A stretch of DNA of 64,000 nt from contig NC_083561.1 of assembly GCF_019925205.1 (NCBI RefSeq), positions 8,121,217 to 8,185,216 on the forward strand, in the 5' to 3' direction. Within the stretch, counting starts at the first letter, position 1. Each line of letters starts with the position of its first letter. The position numbers were made by a program, and so were the translations under genes. The notes under the pieces were generated by a model that saw only the letters and a program-made list of their open reading frames with translations, was not told the origin of the DNA and made no database searches. The DNA is from Metopolophium dirhodum. Lineage: Eukaryota; Arthropoda; Insecta; Hemiptera; Aphididae. Of this stretch, positions 26,170 to 40,404 are shown in pieces.

Positions 26170-28684
26170 TGTTTTTCTTATACAATGATATTATATCATT
26201 GGATTCAAATTTAACACCATCCATTACAGTAACCCACTTTAACCTACTGTACAGCAGAGCAACATCTACTTATTCACCTTTTTTATTTTATAGATAAAGT
26301 CTTTATACACGTTGTGTTGGATGATTTTAAATCTTCATATTGAGAAGTATATATTTGTAATAAAGTTAAATAATCATAAATGTTTGAATATTTTAAAATT
26401 TATTTTTCCGTGTTGTAATTTAAAGATAAATCAAAAATTGGAGATCAATGCAACCTAAATACAGTTTTCTTTTTCAAAAAAAAAATAAAACAAATATTAA
26501 ATTCTGACTACTTAACGAGGTGTGATTATTTTTCCTATAAAGTAAACCTTAAATACAATACTATGAATCGATAATTTCTGGAGGATTCCTAACTCCGAAG
26601 GATCGGAGATATATTACAAATTCCTATCACTATATTAATTTAGATAGATTCACACCAAATTAAAACAAATTATAATAAATAATAATTATTGTAATATTAT
26701 TTTTAAACTATATTATATACATATAGATTAGGGATTAGAAAAACAACTTGGCCCTTCCTGCTGTTCCACATGCATTCTGTGAAAACTTACATAGACTCCC
26801 AACAAAGACCACAATGGTTACCAATCTGAGGTCACTACTCTTTGTGTTGAAATACATTTTTTAAAGTGTTGATTTTGATGACTTTTAACTTTAGTTAAAC
26901 TTGAACACTTATATTTACATATTCCGACATTCGTATAATATTTAAAATTGTTATAAGCAGACTAAAACGTAACCATAGGTATAGCGTGGAACGTGGAAAT
27001 ATTCAAATAAATAATTATATTCAATAATAATATATTGAATGTATTATTGAAATTATTATGGCAATATTGTATTATTTAGATTTTAGACAATTTATATGAA
27101 AAAAAAGTAACGCATTTTGCACTTATTTCATGTTCCATATGATTATTCAACGTATTAAAGTAATATTGTATCTATATAAGAATTGATACTAACATATTTT
27201 TCGATCAAATAGTAACTAATATTAATAAAATATTAAATAAAAATATATATTCTCAAAAAAGTTGTGATTGGTAAAAGTAATGGTATTTTTACAGATTTAA
27301 GATAGTTTTCTAAACTTCTGGAAATGTTTACAACTGATTTTCAATATGTCACTTATATCCATTGCCTAAAATGTACAATGTACATACATTAAATAATATG
27401 CTATGTGAAGATTAATGTATCTTGATTCTCACTAAAAATATAAGGAGTGAACAGAAACCAATAATATAATTATAAATATAAATATAAAATAATTCCAATT
27501 CTATTAAAAATGTATATCAATTATATAAATATAACGCAATTCACTCAAAATTTTCTGTATGTTGGTATAAGATTATAAGTTAATTACTTCATAATATATT
27601 GCACAAAAATTCGAATTATTGTCTTGGTTAAATTATATTTTTAATAATTTTATAAATAGTAATAATTGTAAAAAGTATTATAATTATATCAATAATATTA
27701 AAAACTCAAGGTCTTATACGAAATTAAATTACTTGAAATGAGTATTAAGTAGTATTCAAAATGGATTACAGTCTATAGACATAATTTAATTAATCCAACA
27801 ATTCAATATTTAATAACAAAAGTAAATATATGAAAATACCTCGGCTTAGAATTTAAAATTACGTTGTTGAGAATAGAATAATAATTGGTTTATTAAACAA
27901 TAATTATCAAAGAATCTGCATCCAGTCCTTGAGCTCCAGCTTAGTGCATAAAATCATGACATCTTAGAAAACATCTATGCATTTAAAAATTAAAACTATC
28001 GTAATAACAGAGTACCAGACTGCTATTGTTGACTAATTTATTTATTCCAATGTATACGAAATAATATAACAACCTCAAATACAAACATATGACTTATTTT
28101 CAATATAATATGTTATTATAACTAAGTTATTAATTATTCGGAATGTGAAATCGGTAAGTACAATGAATTATAACAATATATGCACTTTTTTTTTATTGAT
28201 TGGATACAACTGGGGTGAGATCTTAGAAAAAATCAACGAGAAAAACCAAAATAAACACGTTTCACGTATGCTAAAAGCTCTAAGAGAAAACTTTTTGCTT
28301 CTCTAAAATAATCACTCGACATAATGCCACTCGACGCACAAGAGTGTTTTTGTTTTTTTAAACATACAGGAATGTATTTCGTAATCGTCACATACTGTAT
28401 GCAAATGATGAGTACCTACTTTAATATGTAAGTATATTACATAATAGTAGTTTTTATTAACATAATATATAGTATTTAGGCTAAATTAAAGAACACGTCT
28501 GTTCTAATTTATAAACATTATATATTAGAATTTAAAGCTTGATTAAGAATAATTCTTAGTTAGCATTTACGTCTAGTTTAAGCTATCGTATTACCTATAT
28601 AAGGAATAGGAAAAAAGATGAAAAGTTATTCTATTATATTATGGTGGTCGGTTGTTGTGACCACTATACAACCAGATAAGTTGT
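26170..28684. other. Spacer upstream of the third copy
   Basis: AT-rich DNA without recognisable exons or RNA genes. Confidence 0.45.
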
Positions 28685-28694
28685 TATAAATAAG
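28685..28694 (+). promoter_or_regulatory. Possible TATA box of the third copy
   Basis: TATAAATAAG lies about 275 bp before the start codon at 28961. Such words are frequent by chance in this AT-rich DNA, so this is only a candidate. Confidence 0.2.
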
Positions 28695-28960
28695 TATTAA
28701 CGTTGTGAACTGGATGAATGTGTTTTTTTTGTTGTGTACGTATGCGTTCGAAATAATCAGCGTATACGAAATAACCTATCGATTCCGCAAAACCATCTAA
28801 ATGAGTGGGGCGTTAACTATAAATTGACATGGTATCACAGTTCGAGTGCAAACGCTGTAGATAAGACCTTATTTGCGATCGGGTTTGGAGTGTCGGCAGA
28901 AAACTTTAACAATACACCATCGTCTGTTTGACGGAATCGTCAGAGGCGTCAACAACAAAC

Positions 28961-31900
28961 ATGTGCACTAAAACGGTAACAACAATCGTCGCACTCGTTG
29001 CCGCACTCGTCGCAGTCCATCCGATTGCCTGCGGAGCGCAAGCCAAATCGGACCCATCGTCGTCGTACCGGTTGCCGCGTGACACAAAGCCGTTAGCGTA
29101 CGGATTGCGGCTAGTGCCAAAGTATGACAAGGGCTCAGATTTATACACGTTTGGTGGCCAGGTGGAGATCCTCATTTACATAAATTGTATCACACCAAAC
29201 GTGACGTTGAACGCCAAGGATATGCAGATTCAGAGCGTGGCCATCACTGAGCTGAAGACCCAGAAGGACCAGGTGGTGGACTCTTACGAATTAGACAACG
29301 ACGCCGAGATTCTGTACATCTACGCACAGAATAACCTGTTACCCTACCGACGGTACCAGGTGAAGATTGTTTTCCAGGGACTGCTGAGGACTGACATGAC
29401 CGGTTTCTACAGGAGCATGTACAAGGAGAATAATGTAACCAAGTAAGTCAAGAATATACGAAATTCTAAGGGGTCCTTCTGGGGGGAGGGGGGTGTGGGA
29501 ACGTAGGTTTGGATACATGATGTGTCGTTGTAAGTACTAAAATATGAAATGCTTAAATCATTTTTTCTGTATAAAGAATAGGACGAGCATCGAACAACAA
29601 TTCAGAAATTATAAATTAATCATGCAATATTATTGTAAGTGTGTAATTTTAATTTGTACTCAATTGGAAATATATTATTCCGTTAAGTAAAGATTTCCAA
29701 TGATAAATTCAAAAGAATAATATTTACTATTTTATTTAAATCAAAATGTACAATAAAATGCCCTATACGTTTCATTTATTTGAGTCACAGTCGCAGTTCG
29801 CGAAATGCTTTTATACTTTTATTTTATGGGGATATAACTATATAAGAATATGATTAATATATTTTACATGAATATGTTTCATAAATGCTTCGGTTTATAA
29901 TTACTCTACTTCATCACCGATGTAGTACAATTTCTGTGATTTCAATGATTAAACTTAGTTTTTTTTGCTATCCCGTAAAATACAGATAAAATGACTCCAT
30001 GCCTTTTCTATATGTTTAATAATAATTCCGTTATGTAATATTATTTCAATGTTGTGTTTGCAGATGGATGGCTGTGACACAATTCAAGCCCGCGTACGCG
30101 AGAAGAGCGTTCCCTTGTTACGATGAACCTGAGTATAAAACTCCTTTCAATATATCACTGGGTAAACGAATGAATCAAATGACGTTATCCAACATGCCTA
30201 TATACTTCACACAGGATCTGTGAGTCATCAAGTTTGCTCAGAAATAAACTATAACTTTCGTCCTCTTAACGCAACGATTTGGTTTCTTACGTTTTCACTT
30301 TAATATTATCCTCTACATACGTGCTCATGAAGTAGTATACTTTGATTCGTTATGATTGCACGTGTATTGGATACTATCATAAATAATTACTGTTCACTAC
30401 TTAACATTGTTACTATCTATATACATATAAGAATATTTATTAATTCTATTTGTTTAAACTTTATTGTTATAGTATGACATAATTATGTTCTAGGGATTTT
30501 GGTTTCGTTGGGTTATAGGAAAGTTATTGAGTCATTTATCAATGACGAAAATAGAAAAATTATGAGTTTTAATTATTACACCTTAATAATTTATTAATTA
30601 TATTCAAATGAGAATAAAAATAAGCTTCAAAGAATTATTATAAAATACAATTCGTGTTATAATATAAATATTAAAAGTGAAAGCAAAAATCAGGAAGTCA
30701 TTTATACATACCTAATAATTTCAAAAAAAGTTGAAGCTAGTACATTATATTACTTAATGTTTGGAAAATTGGTAAATTGATTTATGGACAATTTATCGAC
30801 TCTCAGATGACACTCTATATCGGATGTTTGTTCGAGTGAGGTCATATGTCGAGCATTAAAAATTTAAATAACAATAATCGTCGAGATAAAAAAAAAGTAT
30901 CGAATAATCATAACATAACGTTTATTCATCCGATATAAATTTAAATAATGCACAGTGGTTTTCTTTTAATATAACTCAAAAAAATTTCAAATTTATATTG
31001 CATCGAAATAGAAAATTCCTGTTGAAAAATATATTTGTATGGCATGGAAATGCATTAACTGGATGCCATATTTTGATTCTCGTAGCGGATATTATGGCTG
31101 GTATGCGGATCTTTATGAAACTACACCACCGATTCCAACGTATTTAGTGGGAGCACTTGTCGGAAACTTGAAAAAATCACATGCGATAGAAGGAAGCGAT
31201 GTCAATGTTTACACTTACAATGATTACTTGAATCAAGTGTTGTACGTTACGGAAGAAACGCCGACGTTGTTTGAAACTATGCAAAATTACACAGATAGTT
31301 CAAACGAATTAAAAAAAATGGACTTCATATCGATACCAGACTTTGACGGTGATGGAATGGAAAACTGGGGAATAAACACTTACCGGTATGTAAACCAGTT
31401 ATCAAATTCGGTTTTATGTTATAACGTTAAATGTTTTTGGTTTGTGCGCGTGTGTGTTCGTGCATGTATATTTTCTTCATTGGCCACACAGGGAAAAGTA
31501 CATGTTGTTCGACGACGATGCAAAAATGAAATTCAAAGAGCAGTCTCAAATGGTGATCCAAAACCTTAACAACCACCAGTGGTTTGGAAATATGGTGACC
31601 TGTGCGTGGTGGGATTACCTATGGTTAAGCGATGGGTTTGCCCGGTATTTCCAGTATTTTGCGTTGGAAATGGTGAGTTCAGCCGTAACGATTGTCGGAA
31701 CTATGTGCGTGTATGGTCTGTATTTGTTGAATCGTATTCCAGGTGAATCAGGACTGGCGGTTAGAAGAACTATTTGTCGTAGAGCAGCATCAGACTGCCA
31801 TGGAGTTCGACCAGACTCCGAGACATCCGATAACCACGTCCATAAAAACTTCTGACGACATCCAAAATATATTTAAAGGAGTGATTTGCAATAAAGCTGC

Positions 31901-34900
31901 GGCTGTTTTAAGAATGTTAAAATGTATAGTTACTGAATACAATTTTCAAGAACCCCTAAAGTTGTATTTGAAAAACTTTAAGTACGTCATATTTACATTT
32001 TATTTTCTGTGGTTAAGCGAGGTAACATATTATTTTTCTTTATGGTTCCTCAAATTGTTCTGTTTAGAAACGGTGCAGTAACTCCAAGTAATTTGTGGGC
32101 AGTTTATGAAAACTATTACTTTGAAATTGAATACTCGTTGTCAGAGAATGTGCAATTCACCAATTTTATACAATCGTGGACTGATCAGTCAGGTTATCCA
32201 GTGGTAAACGTTACTAGAAATCAAAACACGTACATAATTACTCAGGTAAATATTAAAATCAATCAAGTATAATTTTATTAAATATAAAAACTTATTTATA
32301 AATCATTTGCATTTTTTTTAGAAAAAATTTTCGGTTTGGCCATCCGACGATAATACTACCAGCTGGTACATTGGTCTTACTTACACTAATAATTTGGCGA
32401 GAAATTTTGAAGACCTAAGACCAGTTAGATGGCTAAAACCTTACACGTCAGTAATGTACTTGCGTGATTCAAGCCTTTGTACTTGGGTAATTTTCAATTT
32501 GCAAAGCACTGGTATTGTTCCCTTCAAATGTTTATGTTAGTATCCCTTTATGGAATTTATTTTTCATTATTGGCAGGATTCTATAGGGTGAACTATGATC
32601 TCAATAATTGGCAGCAACTTATAAAACAGTTGAACGAATCAAATACCAATATACATGTTCTGAATCGAGCACAGCTGATCGACGACTCGTTCAATCTTGC
32701 AAGAGCAGGAATGTTGCATTATTCTGTAGCTCTGAACCTATCGACCTACCTCATGAAGGAAGACGATGAAATACCGTGGTACACAGCCATCGAATGTTTG
32801 TCTTACGTGGTTGAACGAATGCGTCGTAGTGCTGAGGGTTACGATTACATAAAGGTATATTGTAACCAATTTTATATATTACATATCTTATACAAAATTA
32901 CGTAATGTGACCTTGAAATGGTGGGGTGGAATAATGTTACTCTACTGCTAATGTATTACTAAATCCTTGTAATACTCACTGTAAACAGGCATGACATGAT
33001 AATTTGCTTTTCATAAAAAAAAAAATAGCCGATCTCATCGTTGCTCGTTAAAAGTGCCAAATCTTTATGATTCAAACTTAGTTCAATTCGTTATTCAATA
33101 TTCGGTGTATGGGCCGGTATTCAAAACTTAAGCATTTTTATCGATCATATTGAATCTCAAAATAATTGTACAATCACCACTTTAAAATGCGAATTTCGGA
33201 AGATGCTTCCTTAGTGCACACTTACATAGTGGTACGGTGAATATTGCAAGCCTCAAGCTATCATTTAGGCTCTACGTTAATCAGCCAATGAGTCAGTAAG
33301 GACACGTTCGGTTAATTATAGCCATCCCACCCGACGTTGTCCGTGAGACACTCTTATGATTTTGCGAACAGTCTATTTTCAGGTAGACCTGCGGTGGATT
33401 ACCTACCCTTTGAGTTGCGTACGTAATTACAAATGTTTTATTAACAAGTTGTTTACTATGTGTTTGTGTAGGTTTTCGGGACAACGGTGGAAAAATTAGC
33501 GTTAGGAATTTTACCAAAAATATTATACAGGTGTAAAACTATATTCAATCATAACCTTACATCGCAACATTACAATAAACAAAAATAAATTATTATTTAG
33601 TTTATTTTTTTACTGGACAGATGGTGCCACTGTTGTATTTTTCAATCCATATTTCTTACGTTTTCGGTGCTATATTTTAATAGTTATTCTGCTATTCTGG
33701 GCGGAGAAGAATCCAACAAATAAGAGTTTATTACAATTAGTCCAGCCGTTCTTGAGTTATAAATGGTGTAACTAAACCAACTTTTTTTTATAAATATATA
33801 GATGTTTAGTGCTTTTTCGTTTAGTTTTTAGTGTTTTTAGAGCTGTATAATTTCAACTCTAGTTATAATCAATAAAAACAATAACGAAGAAATGAGAAAC
33901 CACGATGATTCATTATTACACAATAATAAATTAGTTAATGCACATTGGTGTTAAAATATTATATTATTAAGTATTACCAATATTGTAGTCGGTGAGTACC
34001 TAATATGTTAACGTATGTTTGTAATTTACAGTCTTACGTTCGGAAATTAGCCGATTATGTTTACAGAAAAACTGAAACTTTAGTTGTTCAACATTATAAC
34101 GACGATCACACGACCATAACGAGCTGGAATAAATTTTCTGTATGGGCTTGCTACTTGGACGGCGAATATTGCACGAATAACGCAATGTTAAATTTCCAAA
34201 AATGGACAAATAGAGAAAGGTAACGTTCAATGCATGGCCAATAAGGTATGAAAATATTATGTTTTCTAGTTATTGGTTTTAATTTTAAATTATTTCTTAT
34301 TTTTGTTAAACAGAATATCGCCCGACATTAAAGACGCTGCCTTGTGTACAGGAATTAAAGTCAGTAACAACGTGGATACGTGGAAAGGTGTACTCAATGT
34401 GTACATGACCACTAAATCAGCTTCGGAGAAAAACTCAGCCCAGGCTGCATTAGCTTGTTCACAAGACACAATGACATTATATAAGTATGCGATTATGCGA
34501 ACCAAATTTTTATTTGACAATGCCAAAGAAAATATATTATTTGCTCTTCGTAAAAAACGATAATTTTAAAATATGTGCAACATTATTTCACATGTAAATA
34601 TAATTTCAACGAAATATTTAAAAACAGTATTTTTAATATATTTCGAAAATATTATATTATTGATCAGAAAAAACTTCCAAGAAATAATCGAAATAGGGCG
34701 TCTGTTTGAAATATTTTTTTAAAAAAACTCGTTTTATAATAATATTTTTTTGGTTATTTTTAATACTTGCGTTGTGTACTTACCGCGTTTACTCCAAATG
34801 AAAGCAATAATTGAATTTCTTATTTATTTTATTTTAGATACTTGGAATTTTTATTTGACAGCAATACTGGTGGCCCAGTACGTTTACAAGATTTCAAGGA

Positions 34901-36068
34901 TATATGTGATGCGATGTCTTTGACACCCCAAGGGATTGAAGCGTTAACGAACTTTTTAATGAACAACATAGAACGAATACTAAGGCAAATACCTACCGGA
35001 GAGAGTATTGTTACGTACATGTATAGGATTTTAGCTTCAAAAGTAGCTCTTGACATTGAAATAGCTAAGGTGAGGTCCAAAATAAATAGTTAATACTCAA
35101 TAATTGTTTACAACTAATAGTAAAAACATATTTATTTTAAATATAATATGATCCACGAAGTTTTTTGATAACTATATATTTTTGGGCTCAACATTTAAAA
35201 TAAATAATTTAAGGTAGATAACATACTTTTTCATATAATTTCAAATACTATGTGTATGAACTATGTGGTTAAACTATGTAGTTAAATGCCAGCATACATA
35301 AAAAGTTGAAATTTATTTTTACAATGGAAAATGTCATAATAATAAATAATAAGATCTTACAGATCATGGACAGTCATGCTTATGATATTTTTATTATAAC
35401 TTTTTGCATTCTTGATGGGTACCCCTTTGTCAGATGAAAATCTTAGGAAACACAAAACAAATTTTTAATAAGACTGTTTGTAGAAACTTTACAAAATAAT
35501 AATAATATGATAGTTAATTATATTATATATTTTTAATAAATGTATTTTTCAGTTGACAAATTTGAAGAATGCTGCTGGCTTGCCACCGAAAATTAAAGCT
35601 TCGTTCGACGAATCGTACTTGCAAGTAGAACAAAATCTCCTGTGGTATAAAGGTTACCACACCACAATTAATCAATGGACAGGAGCACCGTTGGACCCTA
35701 CAACGTCTGAACCGGTTACGACCGTGTCATCATCGGATACGACCGTGTCATCATCGAGTACGACCGTGTCATCATCGAGTACGACCGTGTCATCATCGGA
35801 TACAACCGTATCATCGTCGAATACAACCGTCTCATTGTCGAATACGACAGTAACGTCAAGTAATACAACCGCGTCGTCAACTGTGCCGGGGGTGACTCAA
35901 ACGATGCCACCACAGACGGCGTATCCAACATTTGATTTCGATAACCAAACACTAGGTCCAATCATAATTTCTAAGTGTCCCGATAAATCTGGTCAATCGT
36001 CGTGTCAGAGTAATTTGTATTTCGTCATTATCGTTGTCACCACGGCAACAATTATGGTCGTTTTGTAG
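28961..36068 (+). CDS. Aminopeptidase N-like protein, predicted catalytically inactive, 12 exons, 1036 residues
   Basis: Exons: 28961-29442, 30064-30219, 31086-31385, 31492-31672, 31743-31981, 32068-32245, 32322-32511, 32577-32854, 34032-34219, 34314-34484, 34838-35069 and 35553-36068. Phases agree throughout and there is no stop. The ATG at 28961 opens a signal peptide ending near CGAQA; a TTG 33 bp upstream is rejected. The N-domain starts at YRLPRDTKP and CYDEPEYKTP is intact. The active site is not. GAMEN reads DGMEN (302-306), HEXXH reads NLNNH (337-341, losing the first zinc His and the catalytic Glu), the third ligand Glu is Asp360 in LSDG, and the catalytic Tyr is Cys in GVICNKAAAV. 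Surrounding fold residues (HQWFGNMVTCAWWDYLWL) are well kept. The last exon carries a Thr/Ser repeat and ends in a short hydrophobic tail after CQSN, fitting a GPI signal. With no zinc site it should not hydrolyse peptides; a binding or structural role at the cell surface is inference. Confidence 0.9.
33400..33804 (+). mobile_element. RTE-like LINE 3' end fragment
   Basis: The segment ending near 33804 contains GTCCAGCCGTTCTTGAGTTA and then AACTTTTTTTTATAAATATATAGATG. I associate this tail with the 3' untranslated region of insect RTE-type LINEs. The left boundary is uncertain, no intact reverse transcriptase remains, and it lies in intron 8 of the third aminopeptidase-like gene. Confidence 0.45.
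35718..35885 (+). repeat. Eight 21-bp tandem units encoding TTVSSS(S/D/N)
   Basis: Units start at 35718, 35739, 35760, 35781, 35802, 35823, 35844 and 35865, each of seven codons in frame, grading from near-identical to diverged. The Thr/Ser content suggests an O-glycosylated stalk between the peptidase-like body and the membrane anchor. Confidence 0.9.
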
Positions 36069-39000
36069 ATATTGTAAAAAAAGGCATCCGCTAATATTCT
36101 TGGATTTTTTTTTTTTATACTTGGATAATACATTTGAATATATTAATTTGTGCTACTTACAAGCATGGAGTAGTAATAAGTTGTCATTAAATTATAATTA
36201 AATAATAATGTGTTGTTACCTATGTTTTTGTTTCAAATGTGTTATAATGAATATTGTACCCACGTCCTATATAATATTCGATTGTTCCAAATATGTTACT
36301 TTATTATACCTATACCTATGCATTGTGAATAACTTTTAGGTTGACTTATACATATTAAATACTTAAATCAGTTACACCAAATATAAATTATGTACTTTAA
36401 TTCTACTTATAAATTATCTACGTCAATTTAAATTATAATTTACACAGTTTTAAGGTTATTTAATTATTTTCATTTCAACATTGCCTAGTAAGCATTGTAC
36501 ATAGTAGTTAATCTTGATAATTCCCTAGTCAGTAATCAAACTTTACAATACCATAAATACTTTGCCTGTTTTGGTTAAGTCATTTATTGTTATTAATAAC
36601 AACTATTCACTTATATGAGCAAATCAAGTACCTACTGTGATTACTGTATAGAACTTGAGAACCAATAATATATTAACAATGTCAGTAGTTATTATTACTT
36701 AGAAATTTAGAATATGTAAAATAACAGTCATAATTAAAACTAACCACTTAGTTATATGAGAAGATCAAGTGTAGTGTTATTATTGTATATAACTTTAGAA
36801 TATGTTAACAATGACAGTATATTTTATAAATTATTCATTATAGATACCTACACATAGGTACTACAATAATTCAAATTTGTGTTTATTGAAAACAATGATT
36901 TTTTTTTTATCACGGGTTTTTGCAATGACATTATGAAATTAAATTGATTGTATTCAAAAGAGTTTTCAATCATCGTAATACCTTCCGATATACGAACAAA
37001 TAGTTTAGGTACACTGTGTATAGCTGCTACCTACAAAGAAGCAAAATTATAGGTATAGGCCATAGGTACCTATTAATATTTATTTATACGGTTTTTAAAC
37101 ACACATACAAAATAAACATTAGATTAGATAATGAAAAAAAATGCAAATTAATATATTCATTAGAATATTAAAAGTTCGTAAATTGGTTTTCATTAAAAAA
37201 AACAGTTATTATAATCAAATGCTTACTGATAAACAAGATGCATACGCTAAAAAAATAATGAGCAATTTCGTCAAAATATTTTATTAAGTAGCCACAGATT
37301 CTCTAATTATTTCACTTTTGTATACTTAGATAATTCTAGATATGGTTTTATTTTTCGATAACCATGCATAATATTATTTGATTATTGTATTAATTAAAAT
37401 TATGTAAGGCGAAATTAAAAATACAATAATATCTAATTTTATAATATAAATAAGTATACAAAATGTAACGTAAAATATGTAGGTAGGTGTGTTGATATAT
37501 AATAAATAGGTACTAATTAAAAATATTGAATATACAAATATTGAAATATCAGTTACTTATTCAAAAAAAAATTCCCTATGAACACGATAACAAAATTGTT
37601 TTAAATAAACCTCACCTGTAATATAAATGTTGATGGGATACTTTAATAGATTCCAATATTGTTTCATATTATAAAACTATCTGTTGTAGTGTTGCCAGTT
37701 GTCACATTAGTACATTACTATTAAAACAATAGCATACTGCAATACGTATACGAAAAACATTAAAATAATTGAGTTGTTACTTACTCGTAAAAATATGTTA
37801 TACCGTTGCAATAAGTACTAAAGTTAAAAATTAAAATACACTTTTTATTAGAAATCATATATATTATGAGGTAAACACAAACAATGAAGTATTATTCTAC
37901 CCAAAAGTCAAAAAAATAATAACTAAATGCAACTTGTTTTAAAAATTCAAATAAGATTCAAAACAATAGAATTTTAATAGAAATGTAATAATTTATATTT
38001 ACCGGTATTTACCATTAATACAGGCTGTGCTTATAGTCATATACATTATATTTTACAAAGTATCTACCATTTTTACGGTTATCGGAGAAAATGATGAAAT
38101 TAATCAAGTTTTTTTTCGGCAGATTGAGCAATACATATAATAACAAAACACCGTTTTAAAATATTCTAATAATTCTTCCACTGTAATTGGAATTTAAAAT
38201 TGTGTATAAAACGTAAAGTATTATATGCACTTACACACGGTGTAAAAGGTCAGGTTATCGTATAGCATTTCTAGAATTGTATGTGATTTGCAAATCATTA
38301 TTACAGGCATATATTATGAGATATTATTCCGAAAATTATGTCAGTTGTGTATCTACTTCTAAGAAACACAACTAAATTAGGAACGTGAACAATTTAATGT
38401 GTGTCGTCAAATTCGAGTACGCAAGAAAAAACTCTATTGTATTAGTTTTTTTTTTTTATGTTATTCTTTGGATTTTAAAGCTTTGACTCTATGACCTAGT
38501 ACCATTATCCCACTTTAATATTATAATAATATATTTATTTGTGTCCAACAATCGATCGCACAGCATACAAATTTAACAATCGCTGAATGCGAGAACTGAG
38601 TCTGATAATTATGTTAATATACACACTATGGGTAATATATTTAACTCTAATATTATACGGCAGTTAATTGACTTGATATTATTACTATTATTTTTTATAA
38701 AAAGATAAAGTTATCTGTCGTTTTTAATAATTGGTTCTCTTCAACGTGTTTGCTAAAGAACGAGTTATTACCTAATAGTATTTCAATACACAATCAAACA
38801 ACTGAAACACGATTGTGTGCAATTTGTAAAACTAACTATACCATAATACCTATGTCTTATTGTGATTGATTTTGATCCCAACTATTGTATTTTGTTAAAG
38901 TTATAGGTTTATGTATCTAAAATTCACTAACGCTCAATGTGTTATACGAGATATAGCTCTCGGTCAGAAAGATAGATAGAGAGAGAGCGAAAGAGAGAGC

Positions 39001-40205
39001 TAAAGAGAGAGAGAGAGATAGTAACTTCTATTAATTGTGGTGTACCTAGTGCTTATATCCTGTTTAAATTGATTGTTTCTCTGAAAATTTGTGAATCATT
39101 AATTACGTATTCCGAACTCTATGAGAACAACGAAAATAATATTATAATATACAGGGTGTCTGCGTATTTTCGTCAAGTTATCGAGTTTAAAATTAATATA
39201 GTTATGGGCATCGCTCCAAAATATAAGCTCCAAGTAACACGTATGGTAAATGAAAAATAATACACTAACGCAAAAGTTAATTTTCATTTGATTCAAACGA
39301 CAATATTTAGTTATTAGGTATTGTAATTTGTACAAATGGCGAACAATATTATAATTTTAATTGTTCGACATAATTATTATGATATGTAGTATTGTTTATT
39401 TATAGTATTATATTAGTTAGAAAGTAAAACACGTACCTACTTGTGTACTTTGTATCAAGTGAATGACCAAATAAAATTTATATCATTATAAATATCCGTA
39501 GGTACCTAACAATAAACTTTTTCTTTACAACGAAAACCCGGTGGCGCCTGAACGTCTTTTTATTAATTCTCATCAATGCAATGAACGCGACTACGCACAA
39601 CATCAGTAGTAGTTGTTGTAACATTATTACCTACTCTTAACTCTTTTTCCTCTTTTGAATACTAACACGTTTATGCCACTTGAACAGTTATTCAATGCGA
39701 TGTGATTTAAAGATGATGACCGAAACTTTAAAACGTAATACAATCATTTTGGATCGCCGTTTTGTACGACCTCCACACTTAGAATTTTGTTTGATTGTCT
39801 GTTTCGCGTTCATATCGCGTATCACAGTATTCACGAACCCATTTTATTATCGTTACGACTGATTTCGATAAAAATACCATCTCGCTATTGTGCATAATAT
39901 TGTGTTTACCTATACTGTTTACCATTGACTATAGTGTCTGAACGTATTATTATATACACCCAATAGCGTTTCACATACAATCCATTAACTACACTCAGAG
40001 TGTTGCATAAGCTTTGTTTAATGTCTCATGCAACTCAAGTGATCTTCTGACATAACTGCATACCTATCCGCTGAGCGTAAATCATGCGACAACCACCAAT
40101 GGCACTGATGCAAATTCAAAAATATAATATTTACAGAAATCTGCTTTAATGAAACACACACTTATATAATCTTGGAGTGGATCAATAGATAAGTACTCAG
40201 TAAAG
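36069..40205. other. Spacer between the third and fourth copies
   Basis: AT-rich DNA, no supported gene. A (GA)n microsatellite with small interruptions lies at about 38970-39020. The words ACAGGGTGTC at about 39152 recall the ends of some DNA elements, but no partner end is visible. Confidence 0.45.
38970..39020. repeat. Interrupted (GA)n microsatellite
   Basis: About 50 bp of GATA, GAGA and AAGAGA repeats, purine-only on the + strand. Confidence 0.8.
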
Positions 40206-40215
40206 TATATAAATA
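40206..40215 (+). promoter_or_regulatory. Possible TATA box of the fourth copy
   Basis: TATATAAATA lies about 190 bp before the start codon at 40405, with no competing ATG-led frame between. Candidate only. Confidence 0.25.
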
Positions 40216-40404
40216 TACGGGTTACTTGAGTCGCTGAATGTTTTTTCACCGCAGTTATTAATATTATAATTAACTACGATTTAATGTGATTTGACGACAC
40301 TCCATTTCAAGGATATAAGATTAACTCGGTTTTACTTCACTGCGCGATGCCCAAAGTTGGTCAGAATTTTTTCATGACATAGTATATTACGAGTCAATAA
40401 CGTA

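Noticed and set aside
28734..28931. 65-codon reading frame just upstream of copy 3
   Set aside because: It overlaps the likely 5' untranslated region and has no family resemblance; the M1 frame starts at 28961.
32009..32272. Reading frame starting before exon 6 of copy 3
   Set aside because: It is exon 6 plus read-through of intron sequence; the splice acceptor at 32066-32067 gives the true start.
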